Assembly: GCA_025927935.1 (NCBI GenBank)
Contig: JAICKM010000315.1
Coordinates: 1-7,724, forward strand
DNA length: 7,724 bases
Direction of reading: 5' to 3'
From: Chloroflexia bacterium
GTDB lineage: Bacteria > Chloroflexota > Chloroflexia > QHBQ01 > JADMIH01
The position numbers and the translations under genes are program-made. The notes beneath the pieces were generated by a model. That model saw nothing but the letters and a program-made list of their open reading frames with translations. It did not search any database and was not told the DNA's origin. Below, in pieces: positions 1 through 5,159 of the stretch. How positions within the stretch are numbered: the stretch's first letter is position 1; the number at the start of each line of letters is the position of its first letter.

Positions 1-1
1 G

Positions 2-454
2 TGGGTGTGGGAGCCGTTTTTCGGCAACGGCAGCGAACAGATCTTGCATTCGAGCGTATCGCGTTTGCTGCCGGTGCCCGACGCCTTTCTGGGCGCGCTA
101 GGCTACCTGCTGGACATCGTGACCGGCATCATCGGCGGGCGGGGGCGCTGGCGGCAGCGGCCCTGGCTGGTGATCCTGTTCGGGCTGTTCGTGGGGCCGT
201 TCGGCGCCGCGAGCGTCACGCTGGTGATCCTCCAGCCGGTGCTGTTCCACGCCTGGTGTACGCTCTGCCTGACCTCGGCGTTCATCTCGCTGAACATGAT
301 CGGCCCGGCGATGGACGAGTTGCTGGCGAGTTTGCAGTATCTCAAGCGTGAGCACCACGCAGGCCGGTCGCTGTGGCACGCTTTCTGGGGTAGTGGCGAT
401 GTGGCCGATGACGCCCGCGCCAAGGCGCAGGCCGCGCAGGCAGGAGGGAAGTAG
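2..454 (+). CDS. VKOR-like (vitamin K epoxide reductase family) membrane protein, 3' part
   Basis: The gene enters the window already open; codons read in frame from base 2 to the TAG at 452-454, giving 150 visible residues. Seen: an extramembrane loop (visible residues 3-26, WEPFFGNGSEQ...PVPD), a GALGYL helix, a second helix at about 55-78 and a WCTLC motif at 85-89 (Cys86 and Cys89), followed by a final helix and a hydrophilic tail with KREHH. The PVPxxxLGALGYL plus WCTLC pattern is typical of the VKOR family, integral membrane enzymes that pass electrons between a CxxC pair and a quinone. No cysteine other than the CxxC pair is visible; the loop position where canonical bacterial VKOR has Cys before 'xxVL' reads Ser11 (SEQIL). 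The role may therefore differ from DsbB-like disulfide formation. The missing N-terminus prevents a firmer call. It is probably co-transcribed with the next gene, whose ribosome site lies inside its last codons. Confidence 0.82.
   Translation, partial: WVWEPFFGNGSEQILHSSVSRLLPVPDAFLGALGYLLDIVTGIIGGRGRWRQRPWLVILFGLFVGPFGAASVTLVILQPVLFHAWCTLCLTSAFISLNMIGPAMDELLASLQYLKREHHAGRSLWHAFWGSGDVADDARAKAQAAQAGGK
442..447 (+). promoter_or_regulatory. Ribosome binding site of the SPW gene
   Basis: AGGAGG, a near-perfect Shine-Dalgarno sequence, lies 8 nt before the ATG at 456 and inside the last codons of the VKOR-like gene. It decides the SPW start against upstream in-frame codons and supports translation of the two genes from one transcript. 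Confidence 0.8.
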
Positions 455-455
455 C

Positions 456-797
456 ATGTGGCCGCAAATTGTCAACGCCGCCGTGGGCATCTGGTTGATG
501 GCGGCCCCGGCGGTGCTGGACTACGGCGACCCGGCGCGGACCAATGACCGGATCGCCGGGCCATTGGCCGCGGCGTTCGCCATCATCGCCGTATCGGAGA
601 TCACGCGGCCCGTGCGCTGGCTCAATCTTCCGATTGGCCTCTGGCTGCTGATCGCGCCGTGGGTCCTGGGCTTTCCCATGGCCGCCGCGGTGAACAGCAT
701 CATCGCCGGGGTGATCCTGATCGTCTGCGCCCGCCTGGGTGGCGGCGTGACCGGCCAGTTCGGCGGCGGATGGTCGGCGTTGTGGAAGTCGCAATAA
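456..797 (+). CDS. SPW-repeat family small membrane protein
   Basis: This is a 113-residue, almost wholly hydrophobic protein with about four membrane helices arranged as an internal duplication. Unit 1 (about residues 7-49) has GIWLMAAPAVLDY, and unit 2 (about 56-94) has GLWLLIAPWVLGF; each is followed by an Asn and an IAG-containing second helix (NDRIAG, NSIIAG). This matches the SPW repeat family (GxWLxxSPWxLG), although here the signature reads APA and APW instead of SPW. The family has no established biochemical function. The ATG at 456 is chosen because AGGAGG at 442-447 sits 8 nt upstream and the protein then begins right at the first repeat; the frame is open further upstream but overlaps the VKOR gene. 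The start is one base after the VKOR stop, so the two are almost certainly one operon and may work together in the membrane. Confidence 0.85.
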   Translation: MWPQIVNAAVGIWLMAAPAVLDYGDPARTNDRIAGPLAAAFAIIAVSEITRPVRWLNLPIGLWLLIAPWVLGFPMAAAVNSIIAGVILIVCARLGGGVTGQFGGGWSALWKSQ

Positions 798-800
798 TTG

Positions 801-833
801 TTGATCGATCAAGAATAGTGACAGGAATAGTGA
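801..833 (+). promoter_or_regulatory. Operator-like palindrome plus 9-bp direct repeat upstream of the SDR gene
   Basis: The 73-bp gap between the SPW and SDR genes holds a perfect 12-bp palindrome, TTGATCGATCAA (801-812), followed at once by two copies of GAATAGTGA (813-821 and 825-833), 12 bp apart start to start. The TTGATC half could serve as a -35 element with an AT-rich -10 near 824-831, but that match is weak. A symmetric site with direct repeats next to it looks like a binding site for a dimeric regulator. This is inference from symmetry only. Confidence 0.35.
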
Positions 834-870
834 AAGGAGAGGTGGTTCCCCGGAGGACCGCCGCAAGCAC

Positions 871-1875
871 ATGAGCACAGCAGAACACAAACCGGAAGTG
901 GTGGTGATCACCGGAGCATCGGCGGGGGTCGGGCGGGCCACCGTGCGCGAGTTCGCCCGGCACGGCGCGCATATCGGCCTGGTGGCGCGCGGGACCGATG
1001 GCCTGGAGGCCGCCAAGCGCGAAGTCGAGGGCCTAGGCGGCCAGGCGATTGTCCTGCCGACCGACGTGGCCGACGCCGACGCCGTCGAAGCAGCCGCGCA
1101 AGCGACAGAGGACGCCTTTGGCCCCATCGACATCTGGGTCAACGACGCCATGACTTCGGTGTTCTCGCCCTTCAAGGAGATGAACGCCAAGGAGTTCACC
1201 CGCGTGACCCAGGTGACCTATCTCGGCTACGTGTACGGCACGATGGCCGCGCTGAAGCGGATGCTGCCGCGCGACCACGGCGTGATCGTGCAGGTCGGCT
1301 CGGCGCTGGCCTACCGCGGGATCCCGCTGCAATCGGCCTATTGCGGATCGAAGCACGCCATCCAGGGCTTCACCGAGTCGGTGCGCGCCGAGTTGATCCA
1401 CGACAAGAGCAACGTCAAGATCACGATGGTGCAGATGCCCGCGCTGAACACGCCGCAGTTCGGCTGGGTGAAGAGCCGGCTGCCGAACAAGGCCCAGCCG
1501 GTGCCGCCGATTTACCAGCCGGAAGTGGCGGCGGAAGCCATCTACTGGGTCGCGCACCACTATGAGCGGTCGGTGGATGTGGGCGCCTCGACCAGCATCG
1601 TGGTCTGGGCCAACAAGTTTGTGCCGGGCTTCGGCGACTGGTATCTGGGCAAAACCGGCTACAAATCGCAGCAGACCGGCGAGCCGCGCGACCCCAACCA
1701 GCCGAATAACCTCTGGGAGCCGGTGCCCGGCGACCCCGGCGCGCACGGCACCTTCGACGCCCGGGCGACCAACAGCAGCCCGCAACTCTGGCTCACCACC
1801 AAGGGGCGCTGGGCCACGCTGGCTGGGAGCGGCCTGGCCGCGGTCGCGCTGGGGGTGCTGCTGAATCGCAAATAG
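871..1875 (+). CDS. Short-chain dehydrogenase/reductase with C-terminal membrane tail
   Basis: This is a 334-residue classical SDR-type NAD(P)-dependent oxidoreductase. Seen: the cofactor-binding TGASAGVG at residues 14-21; D65 of the adenine-site region (PTDVAD); NDAM at 91-94 in place of the usual NNAG; Ser144 (VGSALAY); and the catalytic Tyr157 and Lys161 (YCGSK). The Asn of the usual N-S-Y-K tetrad appears to be Thr116 (VTYLGYVYG). Beyond the about 250-residue Rossmann domain is an extension with GYKSQQTGEP, a proline-rich NLWEPVPGDPGAHG segment and a hydrophobic stretch at about 315-331 ending in LLNRK, which suggests a tail anchor with the enzyme facing the cytoplasm. The same extension is familiar in a group of uncharacterised SDRs. 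The substrate is unknown. The ATG at 871 has GGAGG at 852-856, a long 14-nt spacing; the next in-frame candidate (GTG 898) would cut into the first beta strand. Confidence 0.88.
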   Translation: MSTAEHKPEVVVITGASAGVGRATVREFARHGAHIGLVARGTDGLEAAKREVEGLGGQAIVLPTDVADADAVEAAAQATEDAFGPIDIWVNDAMTSVFSPFKEMNAKEFTRVTQVTYLGYVYGTMAALKRMLPRDHGVIVQVGSALAYRGIPLQSAYCGSKHAIQGFTESVRAELIHDKSNVKITMVQMPALNTPQFGWVKSRLPNKAQPVPPIYQPEVAAEAIYWVAHHYERSVDVGASTSIVVWANKFVPGFGDWYLGKTGYKSQQTGEPRDPNQPNNLWEPVPGDPGAHGTFDARATNSSPQLWLTTKGRWATLAGSGLAAVALGVLLNRK

Positions 1876-1880
1876 GGCAG

Positions 1881-1922
1881 GTAGCGCGGCCCCGCGCGGG
1901 CCGGTTTCAAACCGGCCCCTAC
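1881..1922. repeat. GTAG...CTAC palindromic interspersed element behind the SDR gene
   Basis: Six bases after the SDR stop begins a 42-nt unit bounded by GTAG and CTAC. It contains a perfect 10-bp stem, GGGCCGGTTT (1898-1907) and AAACCGGCCC (1909-1918), around a single C, and a second GC stem, GCGCGG/CCGCGC (1884-1889 and 1892-1897). I recognise the GGCCGGTTTCAAACCGGCCCCTAC type as a recurrent intergenic palindrome in Chloroflexota-like genomes; that is from memory, not a search. There is no T tract, so it is not a classical terminator, though the stem could protect the 3' end of the upstream mRNA. Confidence 0.65.
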
Positions 1923-1950
1923 AACGCAATGCAACACATATCATCTGACA

Positions 1951-2062
1951 TCTGTGCATCACTGCACCGCGAAGGAACGAAGTACGCGAAGGTTCTTTAT
2001 ATTAACCGTAATCTTCGCGCGCTTCGTTCCTTCGCGGTGCAATAAGGACGTGGATGCACGGA
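1951..2062. repeat. Long fold-back (inverted repeat) element upstream of GH15
   Basis: Two 29-nt arms, 1963-1991 and 2013-2041, are inverted copies with only two differences (one a G.U pair in RNA). The pairing extends inward by three more pairs (1992-1994 with 2010-2012), leaving a 15-nt AT-rich loop (1995-2009, with TTATATTAA around 1997-2005). Outside the arms a looser match continues: TCTGTGCATCAC at 1951-1962 against GTGGATGCACGGA at 2050-2062, offset by an unpaired stretch at about 2042-2049. Within each arm CGAAG recurs with about 8-10 bp spacing, the style of dispersed 'ACGAAG' intergenic repeats. It may be a mobile non-coding repeat and would form a strong hairpin in any transcript leading into GH15. 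Confidence 0.65.
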
Positions 2063-2124
2063 TGCAGGATAGAGCCGGGGGCGGCGGCCGGCGCCCGGCA
2101 TCGAGAGGTTGTCCCGTTACCCCT

Positions 2125-4509
2125 ATGGATGATACAACACACGACGCGCCCGGCTGGCCGGGCATCCCCGCGCGCTGGACTTCGAGCGCGAAGGTGGGCG
2201 TGGGCACGGCGCTGGACGCGGGCAGCCGGGTCTGGTTCACCCTGAGCCACGGCATCTTCAACGAAATCTACTATCCCCGCGTGGACCAGGCGTGTACCCG
2301 CGACCTGGGGCTGATCGTGACTGACGGCCAGGCGTTTTTCTCCGAGGAGAAGCGCCGGACGCGGTCCACGGTGACGACGGCGGCCCCCGGCGTGCCCGCC
2401 TATCGCCTGAGCAATCTTTGCGAGGACGGGCGCTATCGCATCGAGAAGGAGATCGTGGCCGATCCCGCGCAGGATGCGGTGTTGCAGCACACGCGCTTTG
2501 TGCCGCTGCAAGGCAAGCTGGAAGATTACCACCTGTACGCGCTGCTGGCGCCACACCTGGGCAACCAGGGCGCGGGCAACACGGCCTGGGTCGGCGATCA
2601 TAAGGGCGAGCCGATGCTGTTTGCCCAGCGCGACGGCCTGGCGCTGGCGTTGGCCTGCTCAACCGCCTGGCTGCGCGGGTCAGCAGGCTTCGTGGGCGTG
2701 TCTGACGGCTGGCAGGACTTGCAGCAGCATCGCCTCCTGACCTGGCTCTACGACCGGGCCGAGAACGGCAACGTCGCGCTGACCGGGGAGATCGATCTGG
2801 CGGCGTGCGGCGGGGTGTTTACCCTGGCCCTGGCCTTTGGCGTGAACCCGGCGGAGGCCGGGCACCGGGCGCGGGCCGCGCTCAAGCAGAACTTCACCAC
2901 CACGGCCCGGCACTATGTCGAAGAATGGCAGCACTGGCAGCGCACGCTGCACCCGGTGCCGGAGCACGGCGCCGGGGCGCGCGACCTCTACCCCATGAGC
3001 GCGGCGGTGCTGCGCATCCACGAGGCCAAGAACTTCCCCGGCGGATTTATCGCCAGCCTGAGCATCCCGTGGGGCTTTGCCAAGGGCGACCACGACATGG
3101 GCGGCTACCACCTGGTGTGGCCGCGCGACCTGGTGGAAGCGGCGGGCGGCCTGCTGGCCGCGGGCAGCGTGCCGGAGGCGGCACGCGTGCTGCAATATTT
3201 CCAGGCCACCCAGGAGCAGGACGGCCACTGGGCGCAGAACATGTGGATCGACGGCACGCCCTATTGGAACGGCATCCAACTGGACGAAACGGCCCTGCCG
3301 ATCTTGTTCCTGCACCTGGCGCACCGCGAAGGGGCGCTGGCCGGGGCGGAATGGTCCGCGCTCTGGCCGATGGTGCGCCGGGCGGCGGGCTACATCGTGC
3401 GCAACGGGCCGGTGACGCAGGAGGACCGTTGGGAGGAGGACGCGGGCTACACGGCGTTTACACTGGGCGCCGAGATCGCGGCGCTGCTGGTGGCCGCCGA
3501 ACTGGCCGAGGCGTGCGGCGAGCCGGACCTGGCGCCCTACCTGCGCGAGACCGCCGATGCCTGGAACGCGAGCATCGAGCGCTGGACCTATGCCAGCGGC
3601 ACGGACCTGGCCCGGCAGGTGGGCGTAGCGGGCTACTATGTGCGCATCGCGCCGCCGGGGCATACGGGCACTGTGATCATCAAGAACCGGCCCGCGGACG
3701 AGTCCCAGCAACCGACCGCCGCCATCGTCAGCCCCGACACGCTGGCCCTGGTGCGCTTCGGCCTGCGCGCGCCCGACGACCCGCGCATCGTGGATACCGT
3801 CAAGGTGATCGACGCGCTGCTGAAGGTGGAGACGCCCAACGGCCCAGCCTGGCACCGCTACAACGACGACGGCTACGGCGAGCACGCCGATGGCGCGCCG
3901 TTCGACGGCACGGGTATTGGCCGCATCTGGCCCTTGCTCACCGGCGAGCGCGCGCACTACGAACTGGCCGCCGGACGGCACAACGCCGCGCTGGCGCTGC
4001 TGGCCGCGCTGGAGTCGTTCGCCAACGAGGGTGGTTTGCTGCCCGAACAGGTCTGGGACTCGCCCGACATCCCGGCGGCGGAACTCTACTGCGGGCGGCC
4101 CTCCGGCTCGGCCATGCCGCTGGTCTGGGCGCACGCCGAGTATGTCAAGCTGCGCCGCTCGCTGGCCGCCGGGCGGGTGTTCGATATGCCCGACGTGACG
4201 GTGCGGCGCTATCTGCCCACGCCGCCCGTCTCACCCTATGCCCTCTGGCGCTTCAACAATAAGGCCCGCACCATACCCGCGGGGAAGACGTTGCGCGTGG
4301 AAACGCGGGCCGCCGCCGTGATCCACTGGAGCGCCGACGGCTGGCAGACGGTCCACGACACCGCGACCCGCGACACGGGCCTGGGTATGCACCTGGCCGA
4401 TCTACCTACCGCCGATCTTCCCACCGGGGCGACCGTCACGTTCACCTTCCGCTGGCCGCCCACCGACCGCTGGGAAGGGCGGGACTTCAGCGTGGGGGTG
4501 CAGTCCTAA
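2125..4509 (+). CDS. GH15 glucoamylase family glycoside hydrolase (glucan 1,4-alpha-glucosidase type)
   Basis: This is a 794-residue protein predicted to release glucose from the non-reducing ends of alpha-glucans. Seen: an N-terminal beta-sandwich domain of the glucodextranase-N type (about 1-270, SAKVGVGTALDAGSRVWFTL, YYPRVDQACTRDLG); an (alpha/alpha)6 GH15 domain (about 285-685); and a C-terminal beta-rich domain (about 686-794). In the barrel are WPRD (332-335, substrate-binding Arg334 and Asp335), MWIDGTPYWNG, the general-acid signature DRWEEDAG with Glu437, and the general base Glu641 in PEQVWD. No signal peptide is present with this start, so action is probably cytoplasmic on glycogen, starch fragments or maltodextrins. 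The frame is open back to a GTG at 1954, but those 57 extra codons are the translated fold-back repeat; family proteins usually begin just before PGWPGIPARWTSSAK. The ribosome site is weak (GAGAGG 2103-2108, 16 nt away). Glucodextranase or another exo-alpha-glucosidase activity is possible. Confidence 0.9.
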   Translation: MDDTTHDAPGWPGIPARWTSSAKVGVGTALDAGSRVWFTLSHGIFNEIYYPRVDQACTRDLGLIVTDGQAFFSEEKRRTRSTVTTAAPGVPAYRLSNLCEDGRYRIEKEIVADPAQDAVLQHTRFVPLQGKLEDYHLYALLAPHLGNQGAGNTAWVGDHKGEPMLFAQRDGLALALACSTAWLRGSAGFVGVSDGWQDLQQHRLLTWLYDRAENGNVALTGEIDLAACGGVFTLALAFGVNPAEAGHRARAALKQNFTTTARHYVEEWQHWQRTLHPVPEHGAGARDLYPMSAAVLRIHEAKNFPGGFIASLSIPWGFAKGDHDMGGYHLVWPRDLVEAAGGLLAAGSVPEAARVLQYFQATQEQDGHWAQNMWIDGTPYWNGIQLDETALPILFLHLAHREGALAGAEWSALWPMVRRAAGYIVRNGPVTQEDRWEEDAGYTAFTLGAEIAALLVAAELAEACGEPDLAPYLRETADAWNASIERWTYASGTDLARQVGVAGYYVRIAPPGHTGTVIIKNRPADESQQPTAAIVSPDTLALVRFGLRAPDDPRIVDTVKVIDALLKVETPNGPAWHRYNDDGYGEHADGAPFDGTGIGRIWPLLTGERAHYELAAGRHNAALALLAALESFANEGGLLPEQVWDSPDIPAAELYCGRPSGSAMPLVWAHAEYVKLRRSLAAGRVFDMPDVTVRRYLPTPPVSPYALWRFNNKARTIPAGKTLRVETRAAAVIHWSADGWQTVHDTATRDTGLGMHLADLPTADLPTGATVTFTFRWPPTDRWEGRDFSVGVQS

Positions 4510-4522
4510 CCCCCGGCCTGGC

Positions 4523-4557
4523 GAGTGCTGAGTGCTGAGTGCTGAGTGCTGAGTAGT
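4523..4557. repeat. Heptanucleotide tandem repeat (GAGTGCT)n
   Basis: Four perfect copies of GAGTGCT (4523-4550) are followed by a fifth, diverged copy, GAGTAGT (4551-4557). The array starts 13 nt after the GH15 stop, in the tail-to-tail gap with the DUF4177-like gene. Short tandem heptamers of this kind are common intergenic elements in several bacterial phyla; copy number should vary between strains. There are no spacers, so this is not a CRISPR. Confidence 0.85.
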
Positions 4558-4570
4558 GTTTCCAGTCCTA

Positions 4571-4646
4571 TTGTCACTCTGAGCGCAGCGAAGAGTCTCG
4601 TGCGGGTACAGGATGACGAGATGCTTCACTGCGTTCAGCATGACAA
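4571..4646. repeat. Imperfect palindromic dispersed repeat (TTGTCAxTCTGAGCGCAGCGAAG type)
   Basis: Two 29-nt arms, 4571-4599 and 4618-4646, are inverted copies matching at 23 of 29 positions, with an 18-nt loop. The left arm begins TTGTCACTCTGAGCGCAGCG and the right arm ends GTTCAGCATGACAA. I recognise this as a widespread interspersed sequence (variants of TCATTCTGAGCGCAGCGAAGAATCT) in Chloroflexota and other phyla; its accidental translations (such as LSAAKSLV and MLHCVQHDK) are often annotated as false small proteins. It stands between convergent genes and could end transcription from both sides. Confidence 0.75.
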
Positions 4647-4671
4647 GGACGGCTGGAAGCAGTCCGGAGGG

Positions 4672-4920
4672 CTAGCGGTCGAGCCGTTGGGTGCCCGCGC
4701 CCCACTCGCGGCGCGGGCGCTTGAGGTAAAGCTGATGGTTCACCTTCATGCCCCCGCCGCCGTAGGCCGGTACGGCGGCGACCAGGTCCCAGCCCTCGGC
4801 GCCGAGGCGGTTCAGGACTTCTTGTTCGTCTGTGCGGCTGCGCGGTTCCGGGTAGTTCTTCACCATGAACGCCTCCTGGGTGTCTACGCGCTCCGCATAG
4901 AGGCTCAGATATTCCCACAT
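4672..4920 (-). CDS. Small DUF4177-like protein
   Basis: This is an 82-residue soluble protein on the minus strand. Seen: N-terminal WEYLSLYAE (2-10), the central EVLNRLGAEGWDLVAAVP (34-51), a glycine-rich turn (PAYGGGG, 51-57) and YLKRP (65-69), then a charged tail. The pattern 'MWEY..., LNxLGxEGWELVAVVP..., YxLKRP' is that of DUF4177-type small proteins, whose function is unknown. The ATG at 4920 has an excellent AGGAGG (complement of 4930-4935) with 9-nt spacing, so this is a real gene, not a shadow. It converges with GH15 and diverges from GH13; no functional link to either is proven. Confidence 0.78.
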   Translation of the reverse strand: MWEYLSLYAERVDTQEAFMVKNYPEPRSRTDEQEVLNRLGAEGWDLVAAVPAYGGGGMKVNHQLYLKRPRREWGAGTQRLDR

Positions 4921-4929
4921 GCTTTTGCT

Positions 4930-4935
4930 CCTCCT
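4930..4935 (-). promoter_or_regulatory. Ribosome binding site of the DUF4177-like gene
   Basis: On the minus strand AGGAGG lies 9 nt before the ATG at 4920. It is the main evidence that this small reading frame, and not the overlapping plus-strand frames, is translated. Confidence 0.75.
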
Positions 4936-5146
4936 GTTTGTCTGCTCGTGAGGCCCGGTCTACTTTATGCTTACGCCCATCCCGTGGGCGACGTTACACC
5001 AGAACAACGGATCGTGGCTTAGTGCTACTTCCAGGCACCTGTTGGGGATCGCACACGCTAACGACCCACGAGTCCAGCGCGATGAATCGCGCAACTACGC
5101 ACAACAGGGCGCTGGAAGCGGCATAGGCAATGGTTGATGCAGCGGC

Positions 5147-5155
5147 AAGGAGGGG
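5147..5155 (+). promoter_or_regulatory. Ribosome binding site of GH13
   Basis: AAGGAGGGG, whose GGAGG core (5149-5153) stands 6 nt before the ATG at 5160, favours that ATG over the in-frame ATG at 5130, which has no such site. An out-of-frame ATG at 5156 is too close to it and leads to an unlikely frame. Confidence 0.75.
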
Positions 5156-5159
5156 ATGC

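Larger units (their letters stand above)
4921..5159. other. Divergent intergenic region between the DUF4177-like and GH13 genes
   Basis: This 239-bp gap separates two divergently oriented genes and must hold the promoter of at least the minus-strand one. I see two small perfect stem-loops: CGCCCA/TGGGCG (4974-4979 and 4985-4990, 5-nt loop) and GCGCGA/TCGCGC (5077-5082 and 5087-5092, TGAA loop). I see no convincing -35/-10 pair, tRNA or small gene. The stem-loops lack T tracts and could be operators or mRNA-leader structures. Confidence 0.4.

Noticed and set aside
342..1199. Minus-strand frame (285 codons) opposite the SPW and SDR genes
   Set aside because: It crosses two well-supported + strand genes and their spacer, with no recognisable domain or ribosome site.
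2680..4134. Long minus-strand frame (484 codons) opposite GH15
   Set aside because: It is a shadow of a high-GC gene: no ribosome site, arginine- and alanine-rich low-complexity translation, and GH15 on the + strand has all its catalytic motifs.
2805..4262. Long plus-strand frame (485 codons) inside GH15
   Set aside because: Its translation is dominated by RR, GG and AR runs, as expected of a shifted frame in GC-rich DNA, and it shows no domain motif.
4523..4557. Short CRISPR-like array
   Set aside because: The units are only 7 bp, directly adjacent, with no spacers and no cas genes nearby.
4960..4976. Stretch resembling the E. coli lac promoter (ACTTTATGCTTACG)
   Set aside because: The resemblance covers the spacer part of lac; no -35 or -10 hexamer stands at the right distance, so it is probably chance.
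4546..5022. Plus-strand frame crossing the palindromic repeat and the DUF4177-like gene
   Set aside because: Its first part is the familiar false translation of the dispersed repeat (LSAAKSLV, MLHCVQHDK) and the rest is antisense to a gene with a strong ribosome site.
5130..5159. Ten-codon N-terminal extension of GH13 from ATG 5130
   Set aside because: The strong ribosome site at 5147-5155 fits ATG 5160, and family homology begins there.
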